From Pseudomonadota bacterium (lineage in GTDB: Bacteria > Pseudomonadota > Alphaproteobacteria > Rhodobacterales > Rhodobacteraceae), in contig CAUJIU010000099.1 in NCBI GenBank assembly GCA_963205075.1, forward strand, positions 1 through 35,926: a DNA stretch of 35,926 nucleotides, read 5' to 3'. Below the pieces are notes generated by a model that made no database searches, was not told the DNA's origin, and saw nothing but the letters and a program-made list of their open reading frames with translations. A program made the position numbers and the translations under genes. Positions 1-5,784 of the stretch are shown here, in pieces (the first letter of the stretch is position 1; each line of letters opens with the position of its first letter).

Positions 1-2
1 AT

Positions 3-257
3 GTCGGCGAGGTGCGCGGCGAGGGGCTCTTGTGCGCGGTCGAACTGGTCGAAGACCGCGCGGCGCGCCGCCATTTCGACCTGGCGCAGAAGATCGGCCC
101 CAAAGTCTCCGCCGCCATGCTCGAACGCGGCGTCATCGCCCGCGCCATGCCGCAAGGCGACATCATCGGCTTCGCCCCGCCCTTCTGCATCACTGAAGCC
201 GAGGTCGACCAGGTGGTCGACGCGGCACGGCAGGCGGTGACGGCGGTGTTGGGGTGA
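3..257 (+). CDS. Class III (omega-type) PLP aminotransferase, C-terminal end only
   Basis: This is the tail of a gene that begins before the window; about 84 codons and a TGA stop are present. The readable protein has VRGEGLLCAVELVEDR near its start and GVIARAMPQGDIIGFAPPFCIT further on, followed by an EVDQVVDAARQAV helix. The R-G-x-G-L strand and the 'aPPl.it..evd..v' ending are typical of the small C-terminal domain of class III aminotransferases, such as omega-amino acid:pyruvate transaminases. The PLP lysine and the substrate-defining part lie outside the window, so the amino donor cannot be named. It is followed by a convergent tRNA gene. Confidence 0.8.
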   Translation, partial: VGEVRGEGLLCAVELVEDRAARRHFDLAQKIGPKVSAAMLERGVIARAMPQGDIIGFAPPFCITEAEVDQVVDAARQAVTAVLG

Positions 258-277
258 GGGTGCGCTGCCGCGCCAGG

Positions 278-353
278 TGGTGCCCCCAGAGAGACTCGAA
301 CTCCCGACCCTCTGATTACAAATCAGACGCTCTACCAGCTGAGCTATAGGGGC
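278..353 (-). tRNA. tRNA-Thr (anticodon TGT)
   Basis: The minus strand folds as a complete 76-nt tRNA including an encoded CCA. The acceptor arm GCCCCTA pairs with TGGGGGC (one G-T pair). The D-loop region contains AGCTCAGCTGGTAGAGC, and the anticodon arm is TCTGA-TTTGTAA-TCAGA with TGT at positions 34-36. The T arm contains GTTCGAGTC. TGT reads the ACA threonine codon and, if modified, other ACN codons. It lies 41 nt downstream of the iron permease on the same strand, so read-through co-transcription is possible. Confidence 0.95.
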
Positions 354-394
354 ACTGGCGGCGGTTTACTTGCAGCTTGGGGGCCGTGCAAGTC

Positions 395-2050
395 TCAACG
401 GTTGGCCCGCGCCATGAGCAGCACGGCGATGCAGCCCACCAGCGTTATCATCAGCGCGGCGGGGGCGGTCTCGGCGAGGTTTTCCAGCGAGGCCTTCTCG
501 AACACCCGCGTGGCCAGCGTGTGGTAGTTGAACGGGCGCAGCAGCAGCGTGGCCGGCAGCTCCTTGACGCTGTCGACAAAGACCAGCAGCAGCGCCGAGC
601 CGATCGAGGCGCGCACCAGCGGCAGATGCACCGAGACCAGCGCGCCGCCCGCCGTCCGGCCCAGGGAGCGCGCGGCCATCGGCAGGCTGGGCGAGACCCG
701 GCCGATGGCGGAATCGGCGGCGCCTTGCGCGATGGCGAAGAAGCGCACGCAATAGGCAAACACCAGCGCCGCGGCGCTGCCGGTCAGGATCAGCCCCGGA
801 TCGGCGCCGCCGAGGCGAACCCAGGCATCGGCCACCAGATTGTCGAGATTGGCCAGCGGCACCAGGATGCCAAGCCCCAGCACCGCGCCCGGCGCGGCAT
901 AGCCGATCGCCGTCACCGGCAGCAGCAGCTGCGGCAGCTTGCGCCCCGACAGCCGCACGCCATAGACCATGAACAGGCCGGCCAGCACGGTGACCACCGC
1001 GGCGATGCCGCCCACGGTCAGGCTGTGGATCAGCGCGCGGATCAGCCCCGGCGCCACCCACTGGCCGGCGTCCAGGGCATGGCTGATCAGCACCCCCACC
1101 GGCAGCACGAAGCCGACCGCGAAGGGGACCAGGCACAGGGCCGTGGCCAGCCAGGCGGCGGCCCTTGGCAGGTCTGCGGCGCTGATCGGGCGCGGATTGC
1201 GGGAGGCGGCATAGAACCGGCTCTTGCGGCGGCCGATCTTTTCGAGGCTGACCAGCATCACCACAAGCCCCAGCACCGCGACCGAAAGCTGCGCCGCGCC
1301 CCCGAGGTTTCCCGCCTGCATCCAGACGCTGAAAATGCCGGTGGTCAGCGTCTGGACGGCGAAATAATCCATCGTGCCGAAATCGTTGACCGTCTCCATC
1401 ATCGCCACGGCGACGCCGGCGGCAATGGCAGGCCGCGCCAGCGGCAGCGCCACCCGCACGAAGCGGCCCCAGGGCCCGACACCGAGCGCGCGGGCCACCT
1501 CGATACCGTTCACCGATTGCTCGCGAAAGGCCGCGCGGGCCAGGATGTAGACGTAAGGATAGAGCGCCGCCGACAGCACGACCATGGCCGCGCCACGCAC
1601 CCGGATGGCCGGAAACCAGTAGTCGCGCGCCGATTCCCAGCCGAACACCTCGCGCAGCGCGGTCTGGACCGGGCCGGCATATTCCAGCAGGTCGACCAGC
1701 GCATAGGCGCCCACATAGGCCGGCACCGCCAGCGGCAACAGCAGCGCCCATTGCAGCCAGTTGCGCCCCGGAAACCGGTACATCACCACCAGCCACGCCG
1801 CTCCGGTCCCGACGGCGCCGGTCAGGACCGCGACCCCGGCCATCATCACCAGCGTGTTGGTCACATAGCGCGGCAGGGTGGTGGCCAGGAGATGCGGCCA
1901 GATATTGTCGGACGGGGTCACCGCGAACCAGATCACCGCCAGCACCGGCATCAGCACCAGCGCCGCAATTACCACCGCCCCGACCGACCAGGGATCGGGC
2001 CGCGACAGGCGGCGGGCGCGGGCATGGACTGGCGTGGAGTTCAGCGACAT
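395..2050 (-). CDS. Fe(III)-type ABC transporter permease (FbpB/SfuB-like, fused two-domain)
   Basis: This 551-residue inner-membrane protein has about a dozen hydrophobic segments and two tandem binding-protein-dependent permease halves, as in the FbpB/SfuB/AfuB family, where one polypeptide supplies both permease units. The two EAA-type cytoplasmic loops are visible: EVARALGVGPWGRFVRVALP in the first half and ARSLGRTAGGALVSVHLPL in the second. Both carry the A-x-x-L-G core that contacts the ATPase. The start MSLNSTPVHARARR gives a short cytoplasmic lead before the first helix. No binding protein or ATPase gene lies beside it, so it is an orphan here. Ferric iron is the usual substrate of the family, but related permeases move thiamine, putrescine or phosphonates, so the substrate is inferred. 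Confidence 0.85.
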   Translation of the reverse strand: MSLNSTPVHARARRLSRPDPWSVGAVVIAALVLMPVLAVIWFAVTPSDNIWPHLLATTLPRYVTNTLVMMAGVAVLTGAVGTGAAWLVVMYRFPGRNWLQWALLLPLAVPAYVGAYALVDLLEYAGPVQTALREVFGWESARDYWFPAIRVRGAAMVVLSAALYPYVYILARAAFREQSVNGIEVARALGVGPWGRFVRVALPLARPAIAAGVAVAMMETVNDFGTMDYFAVQTLTTGIFSVWMQAGNLGGAAQLSVAVLGLVVMLVSLEKIGRRKSRFYAASRNPRPISAADLPRAAAWLATALCLVPFAVGFVLPVGVLISHALDAGQWVAPGLIRALIHSLTVGGIAAVVTVLAGLFMVYGVRLSGRKLPQLLLPVTAIGYAAPGAVLGLGILVPLANLDNLVADAWVRLGGADPGLILTGSAAALVFAYCVRFFAIAQGAADSAIGRVSPSLPMAARSLGRTAGGALVSVHLPLVRASIGSALLLVFVDSVKELPATLLLRPFNYHTLATRVFEKASLENLAETAPAALMITLVGCIAVLLMARANR

Positions 2051-2095
2051 GCGCCTCGCCTAAATGATTGCGGTTTCCCTGTCCAGAAAACCCCG

Positions 2096-2101
2096 TATAT
2101 T
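2096..2101 (+). promoter_or_regulatory. Possible -10 element (TATATT) for the downstream sulfotransferase-like gene
   Basis: The 84-bp gap between the divergent permease and the plus-strand gene is distinctly AT-richer than its surroundings and contains TATATT 33 bp before the ATG. Only a poor -35 match (TTTCCC, 16 bp upstream) accompanies it. This is a pattern call only. Confidence 0.25.
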
Positions 2102-2134
2102 GTGAAAAAACAAGAAATCGGGCTGAAGCTAAGC

Positions 2135-3010
2135 ATGCAGATCGTCTACCATATCGGGGCCAATTGCACGGACGGCGAGAAGCTGGTCAAGTCGCTCCTG
2201 AAGAATGCAAAACCGCTCGAGGAACATGGGATCCGCATCCCCGGTCCCGCCACCTATCGCCGCCTGATCCGCGAGGCCATACAGGATCTGGACAAGTCCC
2301 TCCCCGCCGCCGAGGCCGGCGACGCCATCCTCGCTTCGGTTCTGGGCGGGCAGGAGGGCAACCGGCTGGTGATGAGCAACGGCGCCTTCCTCTGCGTCCC
2401 GCCGCGCGTGTTTCAGGACGGCACGTTCTACGCTCAGGCCGAATCCAAGCTGCAGGCCCTGCAACGGCTGTTTCCGGGCGCGCAGATCGAGATCCATCTG
2501 GGCATCCGCAACCCCGCGACCTTCATTCCGGCCGTCTTCGCCCAGGTCAAGCGCGGCAGCTACGAACAATTCATGGGCGGCCTTGCCCCCGCCGACATCC
2601 GCTGGTCGGACCTGATCGCGCGGATGCAGGCGGCGGCGCCCGAAATCGGCCTCACGGTCTGGTGCAACGAGGATACCCCGCTGATCTGGGCCCAGATCAT
2701 CCGCGAGGTGGCCGGCATCGACCCGCTGACCCGCATCAGCGGCGGCTTTGACCTTTTGGGGTCGATCATGGCGCCCGAAGGGATGAACCGCTTCCTGAGC
2801 TACATCAAGACCCACCCGCCGCAGACCGAAGTGCAGAAACGCCGCATCATCGCCGCCTTTCTCGACAAGTTCGCCATCGACGAGGAAATGGTCGAGGAAG
2901 TCACCCTGCCCGGCTGGACCAATGACCTCGTGCATGACCTGACCGAACTGTACGAGGAAGACATCTACCGCATCGAGAAGATGCCCGGCGTCAACTTCAT
3001 CGCGCCCTGA
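2135..3010 (+). CDS. Uncharacterised protein with a degenerate sulfotransferase-like fold signature
   Basis: This soluble protein of 291 residues has no signal peptide or membrane segment. I do not recognise a named family. The N-terminus, YHIGANCTDGEKLVKSLL (residues 5-22), has the layout of the sulfotransferase PAPS loop (typically HIGAxKTGTTxLQ), but the K-T-G-T-T core is replaced by C-T-D-G-E. Further on, IHLGIRNPATFIPAVF (residues 120-135) resembles the strand-helix that holds the 3'-phosphate (R-[DN]-P). The C-terminal part is acidic and helical. This may be a catalytically dead or repurposed sulfotransferase-fold protein; the fold is an inference. An in-frame GTG at 2102 would add 11 residues, but the ATG at 2135 better fits the fold start. 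It converges with gapR. Confidence 0.7.
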   Translation: MQIVYHIGANCTDGEKLVKSLLKNAKPLEEHGIRIPGPATYRRLIREAIQDLDKSLPAAEAGDAILASVLGGQEGNRLVMSNGAFLCVPPRVFQDGTFYAQAESKLQALQRLFPGAQIEIHLGIRNPATFIPAVFAQVKRGSYEQFMGGLAPADIRWSDLIARMQAAAPEIGLTVWCNEDTPLIWAQIIREVAGIDPLTRISGGFDLLGSIMAPEGMNRFLSYIKTHPPQTEVQKRRIIAAFLDKFAIDEEMVEEVTLPGWTNDLVHDLTELYEEDIYRIEKMPGVNFIAP

Positions 3011-3017
3011 GGCGCAA

Positions 3018-3039
3018 GGCGGTCCGTTCCGGATCCGCC
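3018..3039. terminator. Hairpin between convergent genes (candidate bidirectional terminator)
   Basis: GGCGG-TCCG pairs with CGGA-(T)-CCGCC around a 3-nt loop with one bulged T. It sits between the stop of the sulfotransferase-like gene (3010) and the stop of gapR (3050). There is no T-tract on either side, so intrinsic termination is uncertain. Confidence 0.35.
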
Positions 3040-3049
3040 CGGCGCGCCG

Positions 3050-3307
3050 CTACATGCCCAGCGCGGCCATGTACAGCTCTAGCACGGCCTCCTCCTCGGC
3101 CAGGTCTTCCTTGTCGCGCTTGCGCATGGCCACGATCTTGCGCAGCACCTTGGTGTCGTAGCCGCGCCCCTTGGCTTCGGCCATCACTTCCTTCTGCGCG
3201 TCGGCAATGTCCTTCTTTTCAGCTTCCAGACGCTCGTAGCGCTCGATGAACTGGCGCAATTCCTGCGCGCCCACGGTGTTTTGCGTGCTGATGACTGTAT
3301 CCGACAT
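3050..3307 (-). CDS. gapR: GapR-family (DUF2312) nucleoid-associated protein
   Basis: The protein has 85 residues and is strongly charged and helical. The sequence LRQFIERYERLEAEKKDIAD, then AEAKGRGYDTKVLRKIVAMR and an acidic EEEAVLELYMAAL tail, matches the DUF2312 family. GapR of Caulobacter is the studied member: it binds overtwisted AT-rich DNA ahead of replication and transcription and helps type II topoisomerases. The N-terminal half should form the coiled coil. The conserved G-R-G-Y-D-T-K-V-L-R-K segment is intact and the length is normal. It is transcribed alone, convergent with the upstream-coordinate gene and divergent from the small membrane protein. Family identity is clear; function is carried over from Caulobacter. 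Confidence 0.92.
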   Translation of the reverse strand: MSDTVISTQNTVGAQELRQFIERYERLEAEKKDIADAQKEVMAEAKGRGYDTKVLRKIVAMRKRDKEDLAEEEAVLELYMAALGM

Positions 3308-3446
3308 GAGGCCCTCTCTGATCGACAGGCCCTTCCCTACTTGCTGGCCACGCGGGCCGCAAGGTCCGCCAACCTGCTCCAGGTGACTTGCCGCGCCGGG
3401 GCAGTCGGGCTAACTGGGCGCGGGCCCGAATGCAGGAGAACACCCG

Positions 3447-3662
3447 ATGGAACCCCTGATCTGGATCGGCGCGGCGATTTCGCTGGCTGGCCTTGCCGGC
3501 ATTGTCTGGAGCCTGTTCGCGGTCATGCGGGCGCGGCGGCGGCTGACCGACGATGCCGTCCTGCGCGCCAGGATGCGCGAGGTTCTCACCGTCAATCTCG
3601 GCGCGCTGCTGCTTTCGGTTCTGGGCCTGATGACGATCGTGGTCGGGGTGGTTCTGTCCTAG
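3447..3662 (+). CDS. Small two-helix membrane protein, unknown function
   Basis: This is a 71-residue protein. Two hydrophobic helices (about residues 4-26 and 48-70) flank a short basic loop, VMRARRRLTDDAVLRARMRE, which should be cytoplasmic. The start is supported by AGGAG placed about 10 nt before the ATG. It is the only real gene in this gap, and its frame is uninterrupted. I recognise no named family; proteins of this general plan occur in Rhodobacteraceae, but no role can be assigned. It is convergent with the ArsR-family gene, whose stop lies only 6 bp away. Confidence 0.7.
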   Translation: MEPLIWIGAAISLAGLAGIVWSLFAVMRARRRLTDDAVLRARMREVLTVNLGALLLSVLGLMTIVVGVVLS

Positions 3663-3668
3663 CCAGCC

Positions 3669-4019
3669 CTAGCCGGCGGCCGAGCCGGCATCCGGCGGCG
3701 GACAGAAGACCTCGTAGAGACGCTCCAGGATCGGCACCAGGCGCGGATCGGCGATCCGGTAGCGGATGATCCGCCCCTGCCGCCGCCCGATCACCAGTTC
3801 CTCCGCCCGCATCCGCGCCAGCTGGCCCGAGACATAGGACTGGCTCGACCCGAGCGCCACTTCCAGCTCACCCACCGACCGTTCGCCGTTCAGAAGCGCG
3901 CAGAGCAGGCGCAGCCGCGCCGGGTTGGACAGGATCTTGAGCAGCCCGGCCGCTTCGTCTGCGGCGGCTTCCATCGCGCCCGCCGAAAAGTTGATCATCT
4001 CGGCCACCGACCAATGCAT
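3669..4019 (-). CDS. ArsR/SmtB-family repressor of the SqrR/BigR (sulfide/persulfide-sensing) type
   Basis: This 116-residue winged-helix regulator has its recognition region at SVGELEVALGSSQSYVSGQLARM (split around residues 48-70) and its wing at RRQGRIIRYRI. Two cysteines fall in the sensor positions: Cys40 in LRLLCALL and Cys106 in LYEVFCPP. In Rhodobacter SqrR the sensing pair is Cys41/Cys107, so spacing and context agree closely. Those proteins release DNA when polysulfide links the cysteines. The metal-binding ELCVCDL motif of ArsR is absent (GERSVGELEVAL instead). I place the start at the ATG at 4019, preceded by ATAGGA, because the longer frame upstream is arginine-rich non-homologous sequence. 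The divergent neighbour encodes a TIGR01244/Blh-type protein, a known partner of BigR-like regulators, which supports the assignment. Confidence 0.82.
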   Translation of the reverse strand: MHWSVAEMINFSAGAMEAAADEAAGLLKILSNPARLRLLCALLNGERSVGELEVALGSSQSYVSGQLARMRAEELVIGRRQGRIIRYRIADPRLVPILERLYEVFCPPPDAGSAAG

Positions 4020-4327
4020 TCCTATCTTGCGATGTTTGCACGCTAGACCAAGTCGGTCAAACTTGCGAGCGGTTCCCGCACTCCGCATGGTCGGGACCCG
4101 GGGCAGCGCCAAGGGCCGGGCCATGGCGGGCCCGAACGCCCGGCCGGTCGCCGCGGCCGCGACCCACCGGGGTCCGAATCACCGGCGCCGGCTGGATGGC
4201 TGCCCCTGCGCCGTCGCGGTTCCGCCCGGGCGCGCCCCGGCCATCGCCTCACCGGCCCCGCAAAATGCCGCAATCCCGGCAAGACAACGGCTGGACGCCA
4301 TCGCCGGGCGACGCTAGATATCCGCAC
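4020..4327. other. 308-bp divergent intergenic region between the ArsR-family gene and the TIGR01244-type gene
   Basis: There is no convincing gene here. Reading frames that cross it are proline/arginine-rich shadows. Near the repressor end are an imperfect palindrome GACCAAGTCGGTC (4046-4058) and, on the minus strand, a TTGACC hexamer overlapping it, which could be a -35 for the repressor gene. The central part is very GC-rich. No ATTC-N8-GAAT type SqrR site was found by eye. Confidence 0.4.
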
Positions 4328-4339
4328 ATGCTGGATATC
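4317..4339. promoter_or_regulatory. Inverted repeat spanning the start codon of the TIGR01244-type gene
   Basis: GATATCC (4317-4323) and GGATATC (4333-4339) are perfect 7-bp arms around a 9-nt spacer that contains the ATG (4328-4330). It could be an operator for the divergent repressor or an mRNA hairpin that hides the start codon. There is no good ribosome binding site upstream. Confidence 0.35.
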
Positions 4340-4753
4340 AGACCCCTCGACGCAACCTACGCCGTCTCGCCGCAGATCACCCCGCAGGACGTGGCGACCA
4401 TCGCCGCGGCCGGCTTTCGCACGATCATCTGCAACCGCCCCGATGACGAGATCCCGGAGGACCTGCACGCCGCCAAGGTTGCGGCGGCGGCCGCGGCGGC
4501 CGGTCTGGATTTTGTCAACATCCCGGTCACGCACCAGACCCTGAACGAGTCGGTCCCGCCGCAGATGGCGGCGGTGGCGGCATCCAGGGGCCCGACACTG
4601 GCCTATTGCGCCACCGGCACCCGCTGCTCGATCGTCTGGTCGCTGGGCCAGGCCGGCAAGATGCCGGTGGACGAGATCCTGGCGGCGTCGGCCCGGCACG
4701 GCTACAACCTGAGCCACTTCCGCGAGGAACTGGACGAGCTGTCCGCCGGCTGA
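4328..4753 (+). CDS. TIGR01244/DUF442 family phosphatase-fold sulfurtransferase (Blh-like N-terminal domain)
   Basis: The protein has 141 residues. MLDIRPLDATYAVSPQITPQ opens a compact dual-specificity-phosphatase-like fold; FRTIICNRPDDE follows at residues 30-41 and the active loop YCATGTRC at 93-100. The loop C94-x4-R99 has rhodanese length rather than the C-x5-R of true tyrosine phosphatases, as expected for this family. A second cysteine (C100) directly follows the arginine. In Blh proteins of BigR operons this domain precedes a persulfide dioxygenase-like domain; here it stands alone. With the SqrR/BigR-like gene divergent to it, a role in handling persulfide sulfur is the best inference. 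The start at 4328 begins the conserved domain, although no strong Shine-Dalgarno precedes it. Confidence 0.82.
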   Translation: MLDIRPLDATYAVSPQITPQDVATIAAAGFRTIICNRPDDEIPEDLHAAKVAAAAAAAGLDFVNIPVTHQTLNESVPPQMAAVAASRGPTLAYCATGTRCSIVWSLGQAGKMPVDEILAASARHGYNLSHFREELDELSAG

Positions 4754-4770
4754 CAGCCGCTTTCTTCCCC

Positions 4771-4803
4771 CTTCATTTTGGCACAAATACCTCCGCCGGA
4801 GGC
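4771..4803. repeat. Dispersed 33-bp intergenic element, copy 1
   Basis: CTTCATTTTGGCACAAATAC followed by CTCCGCCGGAGGC. The inverse complement of 17981-18013 matches it at 32 of 33 positions. It contains the near-palindrome CCTCCGCCGGAGG and lies between the convergent TIGR01244-type and FliM-like genes, 17 bp after a stop codon, where a terminator would be expected. Confidence 0.8.
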
Positions 4804-4818
4804 CCGCCCGCAGGGCGG

Positions 4819-5727
4819 TCACTGATCCCTGGGCAGGTCGATCGCCGGGTTGGGCGCCTCGGCAAGTTCGGGTGCCTGCGGCAGTTCCAGCCGCACCGCG
4901 CGCCGCCCGGCCACCTGGCCGAGCCGCGCCCTGGCCACCTGAAGCCCGTCGGGCGCCTCGATCGAGACCGAGCCGATGCCGCTGCCGGTCAGGGCCACCA
5001 CCTGCCCCACCTCGAAATCGCAGGCCGCACTCAGCGGCATTTGCAGGCGATGCAGCACCGCCTGAAACCGCGCCGGCGCCGCGCCGACCACCTCGCCCAG
5101 GGCCGCCGACCAGTCCGACCGCTGGTCCCGGCTCTCCGGCTCTGGCGGCTCCGGCTCCGCTTGCGGCACCAGGATCGCCAGTTGCCCCTGCCGCTTGCCC
5201 TCGCCCAGCTCCAGCGCGAACTCCTGCACCCGCAGCACCCGCGCCGAGATCATCTGCCGGGCCAGCCGGAGGCTGGCGATCTTGCCACGCGGCGCATATC
5301 CCGGCGCCAGCGCGGTTTCGGCCAGAAATCGCGCCAGCAGCGGCTCTGACAGCGCCGCGTCGGTGCGGGTCATGGGGCGCAGGGCGGCAGGCCGGCTTTC
5401 TAGGCGGCCCGTGGTCTGGATCTCGGCCATTGCCGCCACCAGTTCGCGATCGAGCACCGCGAGCCCGCAGCCGCCCGCCCCGTCCTCCAGCCGGACCAGC
5501 AGCCGGTCCGGCTCGATTGCGCCCAGAACGTCGTCCGCGCTCCCGCAAAGCGCCGGGCCGGCCTGCGCCACCAGATCGAGCCCGATCGCGAACTGGGCGG
5601 CGCGCGCCAGATCCAGCCCGAGATCCGCCACCGCGCCCGCCCCTGGCCCATGGTTGCGGTTGGGGTTGGGGTTGCGGTTGCGGATCATCCGCCCCAGCAC
5701 GTCGTGATTGCCCATCCTGCCCTGCAT
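4819..5727 (-). CDS. FliM/FliN (SpoA/C-ring) C-terminal domain protein, orphan
   Basis: This is a 302-residue protein. The last 90 residues (ALGEVVGAAPARFQAVLHRL, then MPLSAACDFEVGQVVALTGS and ISIEAPDG-like strands) have the SpoA domain pattern of the flagellar C-ring proteins FliM/FliN: a helix, then 'l..l.vGdvl.L' strands. The N-terminal VLGRMIRNRN and the middle region (VLGAIEPDRLLVRLEDG) resemble the shortened FliM-like proteins of Rhodobacteraceae. No other flagellar gene is near, so a motor role is inferred from the domain only. A hexanucleotide repeat lies within codons 17-26 and encodes alternating Asn with Arg or Pro. AAGG 10 nt upstream supports the ATG at 5727; an ATG four codons later is the alternative. 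Confidence 0.68.
   Translation of the reverse strand: MQGRMGNHDVLGRMIRNRNPNPNRNHGPGAGAVADLGLDLARAAQFAIGLDLVAQAGPALCGSADDVLGAIEPDRLLVRLEDGAGGCGLAVLDRELVAAMAEIQTTGRLESRPAALRPMTRTDAALSEPLLARFLAETALAPGYAPRGKIASLRLARQMISARVLRVQEFALELGEGKRQGQLAILVPQAEPEPPEPESRDQRSDWSAALGEVVGAAPARFQAVLHRLQMPLSAACDFEVGQVVALTGSGIGSVSIEAPDGLQVARARLGQVAGRRAVRLELPQAPELAEAPNPAIDLPRDQ
5652..5681. repeat. Tandem hexanucleotide repeat, five units of GGTTGS, inside the FliM-like gene
   Basis: The units are GGTTGC, GGTTGG, GGTTGG, GGTTGC, GGTTGC in direct succession. On the coding strand they give alternating Asn with Arg or Pro near residues 17-26. As a multiple of three, unit gain or loss would change length without shifting the frame. 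Confidence 0.9.
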
Positions 5728-5784
5728 CGCCCTGCCTTCTGCCCGTGTCGGGGGCCAGACTAGGACGGCGCGGTTACCAGCGCC

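Noticed and set aside
377-2134. Very long plus-strand open frame (joined in phase to the 2135 gene) antisense to the iron permease
   Set aside because: The translation is rich in His, Arg, Gln and Gly without domains. It is a GC-bias shadow of the permease gene, and only the part from 2135 onward is protein-like.
4020-4124. N-terminal extension of the ArsR-family protein to 4124
   Set aside because: The extra 35 residues are not family-like, and ATAGGA precedes the internal ATG at 4019.
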